From the NCBI RefSeq assembly GCF_025751585.1, contig NZ_JAOWKX010000005.1, positions 199,423 through 263,422 on the forward strand: a DNA stretch of 64,000 nucleotides, given 5' to 3'. The translations under genes and the position numbers were made by a program. Source of the DNA: Fluctibacter corallii. Its GTDB lineage: Bacteria; Pseudomonadota; Gammaproteobacteria; Enterobacterales; Alteromonadaceae. Below are positions 35,787 to 46,737 of the stretch, piece by piece. The first letter of the stretch is position 1, and the number at the start of each line of letters is the position of its first letter. The notes under the pieces were generated by a model. That model saw only the letters and a list, made by a program, of their open reading frames with translations, was not told the origin of the DNA and did no database searches.

Positions 35787-37148
35787 TTACTCGTTCTCTT
35801 GAGATTCAGCGCTTTCGTCATCATTAACGTCCTGGGTTTTTCGAGGCTTACGTTTTAATGGTGCGTCGCCGACATCTACGCCTTCCATATGTTTAATACG
35901 TTTGGCCTTAGGTTTGGCCTGTGAGGCAGATGGCTTGTCGGCGTTGGTTCCCGCCGCAGATTTCCATGGATTGGACTTTTTCTTGGGTTTGTCTTTGTAG
36001 CCTTTAAAGGTTGCTTCAAATCCCTCAAGGGTTTCTGCTTCAATGCTTTGCGTTAGAAAACGTTTAACGTGTTTAAAGCTATTCCAATCTTTCGGGCCGA
36101 CAAAAGACAGGGCTTTACCTTTTTGTCCTGCACGTCCAGTACGGCCAATTCGGTGCACATATTCGTCTGCCATTTTTGGCAGATCGAAGTTAATGACCAA
36201 GGCAACATTGAGCAGATCCAATCCGCGTGACGCTACATCTGTGGTCACTAATACCTGATACTGCCCACGGCTGAAGGCGTTCATGATATTGCTTCGTTGC
36301 GATTGGTTTAACTCGGCACTTAGTGCAGTAGACGAAACATTTTTTTCTTCAAGCAATTTGGCCAAACGCTCAGTGTCGCTACGCGTGGCCGTAAACACGA
36401 TAACTTGTTTATTCTCGGCCTCTGAAATGACTGCCGATAACATGGCATCTTTATGCTCAATATGATCAGCAAAGAAAAAACGTTGCTCGATATCCAAATG
36501 CTCTTCATTTGCTTGACCAACGCTTATACGTTGTGGTGCATTGAGCATTTCACGCGTCATGTAGTGAAGCTCTGCACTATCAAGCGTGGCAGAAAACATC
36601 ATGGTTTGACGCTTTCTATGATCGGCTGCACGGTCGATGGCCTTGAGCTCAGATGCAAAACCTAAATCCAACATACGATCAGCTTCATCGAAAATGAGTA
36701 ATTCTAATCCATTCAAAAATAAAGAGCGGTCTTTTAGGTGATCAGCAACGCGACCAGCTGTACCTACAATAAATTGAGGACCTCGTCGTAGTGCTTTGAC
36801 CTGATCGTTGAAGTTTTCTCCACCCAAAATCAGCGCACTATGCAGAGACATATTGGCGGTCAGCCACTTAAGCTGCATGAATACCTGTTTAGCTAATTCG
36901 CGAGTGGGAGCCAAAATCAAAACGCGAGGATCTTTTTTACTCAGCGCTTTGGTGCGCAGTACTCTGTGAACAGCGGGTAGCAAAAAGGCCAGTGTTTTAC
37001 CCGAACCTGTTTTTGAAGACGCAAGTAGATCTTTTCCGAGTAAGGCGTGGGGTAATGCCTTGGCTTGAATTTCAGTGGCTGTGTCGAAGCCTTTGGCAGT
37101 TAAAGCAGATAAAATTCGATGATCGAGTGGAAAGTCACTAAATTGCAA
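35787..37148 (-). CDS. DEAD-box ATP-dependent RNA helicase
   Basis: A 453-residue helicase with the full set of motifs: Q-motif (Gln28), Walker A SKTGSGKT (45-52), PTRELA, DEAD, SAT and HRIGRTGR. Beyond residue 370 the tail is Lys-, Pro- and Asp-rich, ends in a very acidic stretch and is probably disordered. The size and motifs are compatible with SrmB or RhlE-like helicases of ribosome assembly, but I cannot assign one. It is transcribed toward the hydrolase gene. Confidence 0.93.
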   Translation of the reverse strand: MQFSDFPLDHRILSALTAKGFDTATEIQAKALPHALLGKDLLASSKTGSGKTLAFLLPAVHRVLRTKALSKKDPRVLILAPTRELAKQVFMQLKWLTANMSLHSALILGGENFNDQVKALRRGPQFIVGTAGRVADHLKDRSLFLNGLELLIFDEADRMLDLGFASELKAIDRAADHRKRQTMMFSATLDSAELHYMTREMLNAPQRISVGQANEEHLDIEQRFFFADHIEHKDAMLSAVISEAENKQVIVFTATRSDTERLAKLLEEKNVSSTALSAELNQSQRSNIMNAFSRGQYQVLVTTDVASRGLDLLNVALVINFDLPKMADEYVHRIGRTGRAGQKGKALSFVGPKDWNSFKHVKRFLTQSIEAETLEGFEATFKGYKDKPKKKSNPWKSAAGTNADKPSASQAKPKAKRIKHMEGVDVGDAPLKRKPRKTQDVNDDESAESQENE

Positions 37149-37293
37149 AATACGTCTCTTATATGAATGATTACGTCACTAAAGCCTAGCGGGTAATTTA
37201 AAGGATGGTTCAGAATTAATAGCTTAGTTTACACTGAACGCCATATAGAACAAAGCGGAATATTCTTTGTTGTGGTATGTATGATGGGGAACA

Positions 37294-37325
37294 TGGTGGC
37301 GAAGAACCCAGTGTCTTCGCCACCA
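37294..37325. terminator. Hairpin after the CoA-transferase operon
   Basis: GGTGGCGAAGA and TCTTCGCCACC form an eleven-pair stem around an eight-base loop, just beyond the scoB stop at 37331. There is no T run, so it may be a weak terminator or a 3' stabilising structure. Confidence 0.45.
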
Positions 37326-37330
37326 ACTGA

Positions 37331-37987
37331 TTAGAACGTCATTTCTGGTACGTTGTCAGAGGCTATCAATTTCCCTGCGGTTTTTTCACGGATTTCATCA
37401 ACGCTTACACCCGGAGCACGTTCTTTTAGGTGGAACGCACCGTCTTTCACTTCCAATACGGCAAGATCGGTAATGATGCGGGTAATGCAATTTACGCCAG
37501 TAAGAGGCAAGGTGCATTCAGACAACAACTTCGAATTACCGTGTTTGTCTGCGTGAGTCATGGTAACGATGATGTTTTTCGCACCCGCGACTAAATCCAT
37601 CGCACCGCCCATGCCTTTGACCAGCTTGCCGGGGATCATCCACGATGCAATATTGCCATTAACGTCCACCTCAAAAGCGCCCAATACGGTAATATCGACG
37701 TGTCCACCACGGATCATTGCGAAACTTTCCGAAGAGTTAAAAATTGATGCTCCCGTAATGGCTGTCACGGTTTCTTTGCCTGCATTGATCATGTCTGCAT
37801 CAAGCTGCTCTTCGGTTGGGTAAGGCCCCATGCCGAGTAATCCATTTTCAGATTGCAACATCACGGAAATCCCTTTGGGGACATAGTTTGCTGCGAGAGT
37901 AGGGATACCAATACCTAAATTAACGTAATCGCCATCGTGAAATTCTTTGGCAACGCGCATTGCGATTTGATCTCGAGTAAGTGCCAT
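37331..37987 (-). CDS. scoB: 3-oxoacid CoA-transferase subunit B
   Basis: A 218-residue beta subunit of the type I CoA-transferase. The catalytic Glu lies in [13 protein letters not shown]. With subunit A it moves CoA from succinyl-CoA or another donor to acetoacetate. It starts 13 bases after the A subunit gene. The pair is probably used in leucine or ketone body breakdown, since valine-pathway genes lie in the same window, but the exact donor and acceptor are not fixed by sequence. Confidence 0.92.
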   Translation of the reverse strand: MALTRDQIAMRVAKEFHDGDYVNLGIGIPTLAANYVPKGISVMLQSENGLLGMGPYPTEEQLDADMINAGKETVTAITGASIFNSSESFAMIRGGHVDITVLGAFEVDVNGNIASWMIPGKLVKGMGGAMDLVAGAKNIIVTMTHADKHGNSKLLSECTLPLTGVNCITRIITDLAVLEVKDGAFHLKERAPGVSVDEIREKTAGKLIASDNVPEMTF

Positions 37988-38000
37988 TATCGTGTTCTCC

Positions 38001-38699
38001 TTACTTGGCCAGTACTTTGCGTTCGATGCGTTTTTCGAATGTACCTTTGATTACGCGATTAACGTAGATTCCCGGCGTGTGAATTTCACTAGGCTGCAGC
38101 TCGCCGGGCTCGACGATTTCCTCGGCTTCTACAACGGTTATTTTTCCTGCTGTGGCAGCCATGGGGTTGAAGTTTTGCGCGGTATGACGATAAACACAGT
38201 TGCCGTACTTGTCAGCCTTCCATGCTTTCACAATAGCGAAATCACCTGTAATAGATTCCTCGAGAATGTACTGTCTTCCATTAAACTCTCGTGATTCTTT
38301 GCCTTCGCCAACAGGTGTGCCATAACCGGTTGCTGTGTAAAAAGCCGGAATACCCGCTCCACCAGCACGCATTTTTTCAGCGAGCGTGCCTTGTGGGGTT
38401 AGCTCGACTTCCAATTCACCATTAAGAAGCTGTTGTTCAAACAATGCGTTTTCGCCTACGTAGGAAGACACCATTTTCGTTATCTGTTTGTCTTCTAATA
38501 GCAACCCAAGGCCGAATCCATCAACACCGCAGTTATTAGATACTACTGTTAGCCCTGTTGTTTTCATGGTTTTGATATGGGCAATTAACCCTTCAGGGAT
38601 GCCGCAAAGGCCAAAGCCACCTGCGATCAGAGTCATGTTATCTTTTAGCCCTTCTAGTGCCTCTTCATAGGTACTGACGACTTTATTGAAGCCTGCCAT
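38001..38699 (-). CDS. scoA: 3-oxoacid CoA-transferase subunit A
   Basis: A 232-residue alpha subunit with the [10 protein letters not shown] loop near residue 27, the [12 protein letters not shown] segment and the [17 protein letters not shown] stretch typical of the family. It is the first gene of a two-gene operon with scoB. The 100-base gap to the divergent LysR gene is very AT-rich and holds the promoters. Confidence 0.93.
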   Translation of the reverse strand: MAGFNKVVSTYEEALEGLKDNMTLIAGGFGLCGIPEGLIAHIKTMKTTGLTVVSNNCGVDGFGLGLLLEDKQITKMVSSYVGENALFEQQLLNGELEVELTPQGTLAEKMRAGGAGIPAFYTATGYGTPVGEGKESREFNGRQYILEESITGDFAIVKAWKADKYGNCVYRHTAQNFNPMAATAGKITVVEAEEIVEPGELQPSEIHTPGIYVNRVIKGTFEKRIERKVLAK

Positions 38700-38799
38700 T
38701 GCAATTTTCTCCGTTTACATATTGGCTTTAGTATTAAAAAATCTGTTAATAAAGTAAAATTAATTAAATATAATGATTAATAAAAATTACTAATTAAAA

Positions 38800-39702
38800 A
38801 TGTCTGTTACGTATCGCCAAGTAGAATCGTTTGTAAGAGTAGCGCAATCGTCAAATTTTGCTGAGGCGGCAGAACGCTTGCATTTGTCTCAACCTGCGTT
38901 GTCATTGTCGCTCAAAAAATTGGAATCCATGTTAGGTGGTAAACTCATTTCGCGAAGTACCCGAAGCGTCAGGCTAACGCCAGAGGGCAAAGAGTTTTTA
39001 CCGATTGCTCTTAGGTTATTAAATGATTGGGATCGGGCTGTGGAAGATATGCAAAGCCGTTTCTCTGCGCAACAAGGCAAATTAAGCATTGCGGCCATGC
39101 CTTCATTCGCTGCGACGGTGCTGCCAAATATTCTCTCATTGTTTCATTCACATTTTCCAAACATCAGTTTGTCAGTTTCGGATGTCGTGATGGAAACTGT
39201 CTTTCAACAAGTGAGGGAAGGGCGTGCTGAACTAGGGTTTACGTTTGAGTCCGATAGGTATGATGGTGTTGCTTTTCACACGTTATTTTATGATGCGTTT
39301 ACTTTGGTAGTGCCACCCAATCACGCGTTAGATTCAGAGTCAGTGGTATCTTGGTTCGCATTGCAAGATTTCCCTTTTGTCGCGATGAATCGAGGATCAA
39401 CGATTAGGGGGTGGCTGGACGATATATTTTCGACGAAGGCGCTGGCAGTCAATGTGGTAGCTGAGGCAAATCAACTTGCCACAATAGGACAATGTGTGAA
39501 ATTCGGGTTAGGCGTGTCTGTTGTTCCGCAAGTGTGCGCAGAACAAATGCGCCAGAATGGTTTGGTCTGTATTCCTTTAAAAGAAGTATGGCTTCGAAAA
39601 AAAGTGGGAATAATTCGTTCAACGCATCACGAATTGTCTGTAGCGGCGGATCGATTTTGGTCATTGGTGCGTGAAGACGACACGCTAATTTTCCCTTATT
39701 GA
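38800..39702 (+). CDS. LysR-family regulator, probably of the CoA-transferase
   Basis: A 300-residue LysR protein. The N-terminal winged helix (about 1-60) contains NFAEAAERLHLSQPALSLSLKKLE and SRSTRSVRLTPEG. The rest is the periplasmic-binding-like effector domain. It is divergent from scoAB, the usual arrangement for a LysR regulator and its target; this is inferred. The shared gap contains AT-rich repeats (ATTAAT copies) that could be its site. Confidence 0.92.
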   Translation: MSVTYRQVESFVRVAQSSNFAEAAERLHLSQPALSLSLKKLESMLGGKLISRSTRSVRLTPEGKEFLPIALRLLNDWDRAVEDMQSRFSAQQGKLSIAAMPSFAATVLPNILSLFHSHFPNISLSVSDVVMETVFQQVREGRAELGFTFESDRYDGVAFHTLFYDAFTLVVPPNHALDSESVVSWFALQDFPFVAMNRGSTIRGWLDDIFSTKALAVNVVAEANQLATIGQCVKFGLGVSVVPQVCAEQMRQNGLVCIPLKEVWLRKKVGIIRSTHHELSVAADRFWSLVREDDTLIFPY

Positions 39703-39747
39703 ATGCTGTCTGCACTGACTCAATTATATGCAATTGAAGGGAACAGT

Positions 39748-39785
39748 AAAAAGAGTCTGGCTTAATCGCGTAGCCAAACTCTTTT
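39748..39785. terminator. Bidirectional terminator after the LysR gene
   Basis: AAAAGAGT-C-TGGCT and AGCCA-A-ACTCTTTT pair with one mismatch around a nine-base loop. T runs follow on both strands, fitting its place between convergent genes. Confidence 0.75.
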
Positions 39786-39810
39786 AATCGAAATAGGGTG
39801 TTTTCTACAA

Positions 39811-40278
39811 TTAGAAAGGTTGACCACCATTCACTGCATTGAGTGTGTAGCCATAGCGCCCTGATACTGAGTAGTATGCAATCGTTGATGCAAACACAGC
39901 TTTATCAATGCAAGTCTTAGATTTTGATTCCCAAGAAATTTTGCCCACACCAATATCTTGCGTATAGGTGTGAAAATAGAACTCGCCTTGCTGACCAGGT
40001 TCTAGCATGGCACCTTCAGCACTCAGTGGTGTATTGGCGGTCGAAAAGTGAAATTTGTATTGATTTGCCGACGGGCTTTCTATTGGGCCGTCAGGATTGT
40101 TAAGCGCAACTTTAACATTAATCGTTTCGTTAGAAATATTTGTAATGACATAGCCACCAGTAAAGCCGCCTCCAGCAGGCCCTGTTGCATGTACATAGGC
40201 TTGTCCGGTAGAAATACACTCGTCCGCGAACGCATTAAAAGCAGATAGCATTAAGCCTGTAATCAATATTTTTTTCAT
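39811..40278 (-). CDS. Exported hypothetical protein
   Basis: A 155-residue protein with a clear signal peptide (about 18 residues, cleaved near NAFA). The mature part has two cysteines (near 20 and 123) that may form a disulphide, a glycine-rich GPAGGGFTGGY stretch and a predicted all-beta character. The family is not recognised. A perfect ten-pair inverted repeat lies directly before its ribosome site AAAGGA, suggesting regulated or stabilised mRNA. Confidence 0.7.
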   Translation of the reverse strand: MKKILITGLMLSAFNAFADECISTGQAYVHATGPAGGGFTGGYVITNISNETINVKVALNNPDGPIESPSANQYKFHFSTANTPLSAEGAMLEPGQQGEFYFHTYTQDIGVGKISWESKSKTCIDKAVFASTIAYYSVSGRYGYTLNAVNGGQPF

Positions 40279-40296
40279 GTTTTATGTCCTTTAAAC

Positions 40297-40323
40297 GTTG
40301 TCCCTATAACAATTAGGGACAAC
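40297..40323 (-). promoter_or_regulatory. Inverted repeat in the leader of the exported protein gene
   Basis: GTTGTCCCTA and TAGGGACAAC are perfect inverted copies seven bases apart, starting 19 bases before the ATG at 40278. It could be an operator, or an RNA hairpin just ahead of the ribosome site. There is no T run, so a terminator is unlikely. Confidence 0.5.
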
Positions 40324-40391
40324 AAATTTAAAGAACATACCTACAGGATAAAACGGGTTTATCTATACGTAAGTATTGGAAAGAATACACC

Positions 40392-41159
40392 TTACCATTT
40401 CTTCTTCGGCGCAAATAATTCGTCTAAGTCACCGTTTTCTTCAGATTTTTTCTTCTTACGATCTTCAGCGTTGGCATTGCGAAGATTGTCTTGAATTTCT
40501 TTGAGCTGTTCCGTGATTGATTGAAGCTTTTGTTTCGCGTAATCATCTAATGTATTTTGTGCTTCAAGCGCTGATTTGGCCTTCTCAAAATACTGTCTTG
40601 CAGAGCCCATCATGCCGGTCTGTAGCGCGGCATTACCACGTTTGATTAAGGTTTCAACATTAACTCTCAGCTGCAATGCTGCAAGCAATCGGTCTTCTTT
40701 CGCGAACGTTGATGAATCTACTTTGCCTTTACTGTGCTCTGAGCGCAATAAAACGCGAAATTTTTTGATCGCTTGAATGTATTGGATGATGAGTTTGTCG
40801 TTGTCGGGCAACCTGAATGCGTCAGGCGCGGGTGGCTCTGCCGACACGTTAATGGCCTTGCTGCGCTCTTCGCTTTCTTTTATGCGTTGCTTGATGTCGG
40901 CGACACCGGGTGTCATTTCATTGATCACCTTCAGTGCATTGTAAATTCGCTGATGAAGAATATGCACCAGCTGTTGAGACACCGGCATCGAGTCTGCGGC
41001 CATTAAAACATTCTCAGTTTCGTCAATGATTGCCCGTTGTTTGGCAACCTCAGTACGTTTTTCTGCTTCAATCCGTTCTCTGTGTTGTTGCACTGCATTC
41101 ACAACAATCGCCACAACGATGAGGGCGACGATCAGTATGATGACGATAGTAAAAATCAT
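40392..41159 (-). CDS. Membrane-anchored coiled-coil protein, unknown
   Basis: A 255-residue protein with one N-terminal hydrophobic segment (about 2-23), followed by a long charged helical region, so it is probably anchored in the inner membrane with the rest in the cytoplasm. The segment RGNAALQTGMMGSARQYFEKAKSAL near 175-200 looks like a TPR-type helix pair. The tail is Lys- and Glu-rich. It lies 48 bases downstream of the orphan histidine kinase gene on the same strand. The function is not recognised. Confidence 0.75.
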   Translation of the reverse strand: MIFTIVIILIVALIVVAIVVNAVQQHRERIEAEKRTEVAKQRAIIDETENVLMAADSMPVSQQLVHILHQRIYNALKVINEMTPGVADIKQRIKESEERSKAINVSAEPPAPDAFRLPDNDKLIIQYIQAIKKFRVLLRSEHSKGKVDSSTFAKEDRLLAALQLRVNVETLIKRGNAALQTGMMGSARQYFEKAKSALEAQNTLDDYAKQKLQSITEQLKEIQDNLRNANAEDRKKKKSEENGDLDELFAPKKKW

Positions 41160-41207
41160 TTTATTATTATTTCCAGTTACTGCTTAACATGTTCATAGGC
41201 ATTACCT

Positions 41208-41900
41208 TTAGGGTAATCGGAGCGTAAATACGCTGCCACCAAGTGTGCCGCCATTGGACAATACAATCTCTCCCTTGCGATTTCCAGTACTATGCGCACC
41301 AGCAATTAACCTCGCAAAGAAAAGTCCTAGGCCTGTTCGTCCATGACTAATATCAAAATCTTGTATATTTATCGTCGTTGCCTTCAGCATACTTGAGGGA
41401 TAACCTTTGCCGTCATCCTCTACTTGAAAAACAATATACCCGTTTTCTTCAAAAATTTTTAATTGAATTGTGCTTTTACAATACCGCATGGCATTGATGA
41501 TGACGTCATTGATAAGTAACACAACCAAATCCCTGTCTAAGTACCACACCAAATTGCCGCTTTGTTCTACTGTAAGCGTTAAGCCTTTGTGCTTTGCATA
41601 GCTTTCGTTGTTATACAGGAGCTCATCAATGAGATCCTCGATGTAGCATTCGTCTACATTTAATGGCAGGCTTTCAATTTCTGCTCGGTATAATGAAAGA
41701 AGCTGAACCAAACCCGTGTTGAGTCGAGATGCCTCATAATGGGCTGTAGCGAGATGGTTTTTAGCAACCGAGTTTGAATCCTCTACTTTTAAACTTAATT
41801 CTTCTATCGTCTGACTAAGTAAACACAGCGAATTCTTCATATCGTGAACTGCCGCCGCGAGTACAGTCGAAAAGTCTATGGGGTGTCGTTCATTATTCAT
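41208..41900 (-). CDS. Small soluble histidine kinase
   Basis: A 230-residue kinase with no membrane or sensor domain. The phosphoacceptor is His19 in VHDMKNSL; the N-box lies around Asn131-Asn136, the G1 box DDGKGY near 162-167 and the G2 box GRTGLGL near 187-193. The ATP-binding domain is complete. The usual partner is a response regulator, but none is adjacent. The receiver-TPR protein at 2913-4571 is a candidate because it lacks a kinase, which is an inference. The downstream gene (40392-41159) may belong to the same unit. Confidence 0.88.
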   Translation of the reverse strand: MNNERHPIDFSTVLAAAVHDMKNSLCLLSQTIEELSLKVEDSNSVAKNHLATAHYEASRLNTGLVQLLSLYRAEIESLPLNVDECYIEDLIDELLYNNESYAKHKGLTLTVEQSGNLVWYLDRDLVVLLINDVIINAMRYCKSTIQLKIFEENGYIVFQVEDDGKGYPSSMLKATTINIQDFDISHGRTGLGLFFARLIAGAHSTGNRKGEIVLSNGGTLGGSVFTLRLP

Positions 41901-42098
41901 AGTGGTGCTGTTTAAAAAACCATCGGATCATTGTTACTACCTTCATACAGTATCCTTTAAAAACAGCGATTTACCAAAAAAACCATCCAATTTCGAAAAA
42001 AATGCGGCTTTTTCTAAAATTTTATGGAATTAATTCTCGCTTGGGTATATATAATTTGCATATAGAATAGAAAAGAGTCAAATGGGTTTTAGGCATAG

Positions 42099-43076
<978 letters not shown>

Positions 43077-43101
43077 AGGGTAGCCCTTTATTCTTATGAC
43101 T

Positions 43102-43123
43102 ACCTGCCGCTGAAGCGGCAGGT
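43102..43123. terminator. Hairpin between cysB and sdaA
   Basis: ACCTGCCGCT and AGCGGCAGGT form a GC-rich stem of nine to ten pairs with a very short loop, between convergent genes. No T run follows on either side, so its terminator strength is uncertain. Confidence 0.55.
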
Positions 43124-43144
43124 TAAATCAGATAACAGGGATTT

Positions 43145-44518
43145 CTAGCACTCGATTATATTCACAGCGAGCCCGCCTCGTGCAGTTTCTTTGTATTTTG
43201 ACTTCATGTCATTTCCTGTATCCCACATGGTTTTAATCACTTTGTCTAACGACACCTTGTGATCGCCAGTTCCTCGCAGTGCTAGCCTAGACGCATTGAT
43301 TGCTTTAATTGCACCCATCGCATTACGCTCAATGCAAGGCACTTGTACCAATCCGCCAACGGGATCGCACGTAAGACCAAGGTTATGTTCCATTCCTATT
43401 TCGGCCGCACATTCAACTGCACCTGGGCTTCCACCAAGTATTTCGGTTAAACCACCCGCTGCCATGGAGCATGCAACGCCGACTTCTCCTTGGCAACCGA
43501 CTTCTGCCCCTGAGATAGACGCATTTTTCTTATACAAAATGCCTATTGCCGCACAGGTAAGTAAATAGCGTGCCGCCGTATCTTTGGTGACTGGTCGAAT
43601 AAATTTATCGTAGTAGCATAGTACCGCTGGGATAATACCGGCTGCACCATTCGTTGGTGCTGTGACAATGCGGCCGCCTGCTGCATTTTCTTCATTCACT
43701 GCAAGCGCAAATAAGTTGACCCAGTCCATAGCTTGCATTGGATCCGACGTTTGCTCGCTGGTAAGGCGGCGGTGAAGGGCTGGCGCACGTCGTTTCACTT
43801 TCAGGCCTCCTGGAAGAATGCCTTCAGTACCAATCCCGTTATTAACCGATTCCAACATGACTTGCCAGATATGCCAAAGCTTATCGGTAATATCTTCTTT
43901 CGTCGCTTGGGTTTGTTCATTCTTATACATTAATGAACTGATACTAAACCCGTGTTCTTTGCAGTGTTCTAGAAGCTGTGCTGCGCTACTGAAGGAATAA
44001 GGTACGTCTTCTTGCACTTGTTCAATGGTTGTTTTCTTAACCGCCTCAAAATCTTCATCTTTGACGATAAAGCCGCCACCAATTGAATAGTAGGTTTGGC
44101 TCGCCAGCAGCGTTTTTCCTTCATAAGCATGAATTGTCATGCCGTTGGCGTGTTTAGGCAGTGACTTTCTTCGATGAAATGTGATTGCCCCTTGATTCGG
44201 GAATGCAATGTCTTTTTCGCCGTTGAGGGATAAAGATTGAGTAACATCGACTTTATGCAATAACGCGTCGACACTACTCACATCTACGGTTTCAGGTTGC
44301 AGACCATGAAGACCAAGAATGACAGCCTTACCTGTACCATGGCCTTTGCCTGTCTGGCCCAGCGAGCCAAACAGTTCTACTTCAACGTTATCTGTTTTGT
44401 CGAAAAGCTGTTGCGCTTTTAAATCCTGACAAAACTGGCATGCCGCGCGCATTGGCCCGACGGTGTGTGAACTTGACGGCCCGATGCCGACACTGAACAT
44501 ATCAAACACACTGATCAT
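43145..44518 (-). CDS. sdaA: L-serine ammonia-lyase (iron-sulphur type)
   Basis: A 457-residue single-chain serine dehydratase that turns L-serine into pyruvate and ammonia. It has the N-terminal [21 protein letters not shown] segment. The 4Fe-4S cysteines lie in the C-terminal half ([28 protein letters not shown]). The length is typical of SdaA/SdaB. It is a stand-alone gene and contributes to amino acid catabolism. There is no obvious operator. Confidence 0.95.
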   Translation of the reverse strand: MISVFDMFSVGIGPSSSHTVGPMRAACQFCQDLKAQQLFDKTDNVEVELFGSLGQTGKGHGTGKAVILGLHGLQPETVDVSSVDALLHKVDVTQSLSLNGEKDIAFPNQGAITFHRRKSLPKHANGMTIHAYEGKTLLASQTYYSIGGGFIVKDEDFEAVKKTTIEQVQEDVPYSFSSAAQLLEHCKEHGFSISSLMYKNEQTQATKEDITDKLWHIWQVMLESVNNGIGTEGILPGGLKVKRRAPALHRRLTSEQTSDPMQAMDWVNLFALAVNEENAAGGRIVTAPTNGAAGIIPAVLCYYDKFIRPVTKDTAARYLLTCAAIGILYKKNASISGAEVGCQGEVGVACSMAAGGLTEILGGSPGAVECAAEIGMEHNLGLTCDPVGGLVQVPCIERNAMGAIKAINASRLALRGTGDHKVSLDKVIKTMWDTGNDMKSKYKETARGGLAVNIIEC

Positions 44519-44630
44519 TGTTAATTCTCTAATTCTTCGCTTGATGGCGCCAACTATGCGTAAATCTATACACTAGGGCAAGTTGATAAATCTAATGTTT
44601 CGGAAAAGTTAATCTAATGTTATGTAAAGT

Positions 44631-45212
44631 TTAGTTTGCTTTGTGGTGAATGTGATTCGATAAATTCCTGATAAATGCTGCGGTTGCGCCCCAAATTTGT
44701 TTGTTTTCCCACGGAATAAAGTAGATGGGATGTACGGCCTTTTTTCGCTCAACCCAATGAATAAAATGATTGGTTTTGTCTAACAGAAAAGCAAGAGGCA
44801 CTTCAAACACATTATCGACTTCATTTTCATCTATTTTAAGTGAAAAGGTATCAGAAACGAAAGACACAAATGGTAAGACCTCAAAACGACTCACCGTTCT
44901 AAATTTGGGCAATGTACCTATCACATCAATATATTGGCGTGTAATGCCAATTTCTTCTTCCGTTTCCCTGAGGGCAGTATCAAGCAAACTTTTATCTGTA
45001 GGCTCTTGTTTTCCACCTGGAAAACTGATCTGGCCGGCATGATGCCGTAAATGTCTTGCGCGTTGAGTAAATAACATGGTGAGAGAGTCTTCTCTGACAA
45101 CGATTGGCAGCAATACAGCGGCTGGCCTAGCCTGAACACGCAGAGGAAAATCTGATTCAGGCGGAACCACTCTTACATGCTGGAATTGTGCTAAAAACTC
45201 ATCTTTATTCAT
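44631..45212 (-). CDS. nudL: CoA pyrophosphatase NudL-like Nudix hydrolase
   Basis: A 193-residue Nudix hydrolase. The family signature HAGQISFPGGKQE (59-70) leads into the Nudix box with REteEEiG (82-89), the pattern of the CoA-pyrophosphatase subfamily (YeaB/NudL). It is expected to split CoA and related compounds. It lies 15 bases after pabB on the same strand, and the same neighbouring arrangement occurs in E. coli (pabB-yeaB). Confidence 0.92.
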   Translation of the reverse strand: MNKDEFLAQFQHVRVVPPESDFPLRVQARPAAVLLPIVVREDSLTMLFTQRARHLRHHAGQISFPGGKQEPTDKSLLDTALRETEEEIGITRQYIDVIGTLPKFRTVSRFEVLPFVSFVSDTFSLKIDENEVDNVFEVPLAFLLDKTNHFIHWVERKKAVHPIYFIPWENKQIWGATAAFIRNLSNHIHHKAN

Positions 45213-45227
45213 GTTACCTAAATGCTG

Positions 45228-46625
45228 TTAGCTTTCTAAAACAGGCAAAATTTTCGCTACCTTATCAAAGGTTTCCTGATATTCTGAATCTGCCTCAGAG
45301 TCTAACACAATGCCACCGCCGGCCCAGCAATAAACCGCGTTTTTTTCTAATAGCAGCGTTCTAATACAGATGCTGGTGTCCATGTCATTATGAATGCCAA
45401 TATAGCCTATGCTTCCGCAATAAATATTCCGTCTATGAGGCTCCAGCTCATCGATGATCTCCATCGCACGGATTTTGGGCGCACCAGTAATAGAGCCACC
45501 CGGAAAGGCGTGCTGAAGCAAAGATAATGAATCATGCTCGGGCGCTAGTGTGCCTGTCACGGTGCTAACCAAATGATGCACAGCAGAAAAGCTCTCAATA
45601 TCAAATAGGGCGGGAACATCTACGCTGCCCGCCATGCAGGTTCGACTTAAATCATTACGCAGTAAGTCGACAATCATTAAATTTTCAGCTTTGTCTTTTG
45701 TTGATGCTAATAATGCCGCTTTTAAAGCAGAATCTGTTGCTTCATCCTGATGCCTTGGTCGCGTGCCTTTAATCGGTTTGGTTTGCACTTTTCTATTTCT
45801 GCACTGTAAAAACCGTTCAGGTGAGATACTCAATATATGGTAATTATCGAAAGACAAAAACGCAGAAAAAGGGGCAGAATTTTCTTGTCTTAATGCCAGA
45901 TACGCTGAAATAGGGCTTCCAGAAAACGTGCTTTTAAAGCGTTGCGCAAAGTTCACTTGATAACAATCACCAGCCAATAAGTATTCATGAATATGGTGCA
46001 ACTTCTGTGTGTACTCTTCTTGAGAGATATTCGCCTGCCACGCAGATGTAAGTGTAAAGGGTAATGTCGCATGGCTATTTTCAAAGAATCGCACGCATTC
46101 ATGGTCGCTGGGTGTGGCATAATCATTATGTCGACACACGTAAATCGTCTTGGTGTGGTTGTCTTTAATAATTGACCAAGCGTAAATGCCTATCGCCATA
46201 TCGGGTGCTTCATACTCGTTGATAGCCGCGGAAGGAAGCACCTCAAATTGCCTACCTAAATCATACCCAAAGTAGCCTAATGCGCCGACTATAAAAGGCA
46301 GAGGTTGGTTTTCATCTGCTTTAATGGAAAAGCCCGTATCAACTAACAGTGCTCTAAGCGCGCTTAGCGGAGAGGTTGAGTTTTCTTTAATGTCAGTAGG
46401 GGCACTTGCTCTACTAACACGATTTATACCACATTGGTGAGTAATGGTAGCAACGGGGTTGGTAACAAATATATCAAACCGGCTGTCTGGATGTTGGCTA
46501 TTCGATGAATCTAACAGCATGGTCCAAGGCGTATCTTGAAAGTGCGATAAGAGCGCGGTTAAATCATGGTTGCTGTTCTCAAAAAGCGTCGAGATAGTAT
46601 ATTTATCGTGCCAATTTGTCATCAT
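45228..46625 (-). CDS. pabB: Aminodeoxychorismate synthase component I
   Basis: A 465-residue chorismate-utilising enzyme that makes 4-amino-4-deoxychorismate for folate. The catalytic lysine lies in PIKGTRPR, and the C-terminal chorismate-binding part has LMIVDLLRNDLSRTC, FPGGSITGAPKIRAMEII and CGSIGYI. No glutamine amidotransferase domain is fused, so a separate PabA is needed; it is not in this window. It is followed by nudL, as in E. coli. Confidence 0.92.
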   Translation of the reverse strand: MMTNWHDKYTISTLFENSNHDLTALLSHFQDTPWTMLLDSSNSQHPDSRFDIFVTNPVATITHQCGINRVSRASAPTDIKENSTSPLSALRALLVDTGFSIKADENQPLPFIVGALGYFGYDLGRQFEVLPSAAINEYEAPDMAIGIYAWSIIKDNHTKTIYVCRHNDYATPSDHECVRFFENSHATLPFTLTSAWQANISQEEYTQKLHHIHEYLLAGDCYQVNFAQRFKSTFSGSPISAYLALRQENSAPFSAFLSFDNYHILSISPERFLQCRNRKVQTKPIKGTRPRHQDEATDSALKAALLASTKDKAENLMIVDLLRNDLSRTCMAGSVDVPALFDIESFSAVHHLVSTVTGTLAPEHDSLSLLQHAFPGGSITGAPKIRAMEIIDELEPHRRNIYCGSIGYIGIHNDMDTSICIRTLLLEKNAVYCWAGGGIVLDSEADSEYQETFDKVAKILPVLES

Positions 46626-46737
46626 GTTGGGTAACTAGCGTAAAAAAAGTGATTAGTCATGGAGCTATTTTGGCGGGCAGGTTATCATATTGTGATAACG
46701 CTAACGACAATAATCTCTTAACGACGAAGAGGCAATT

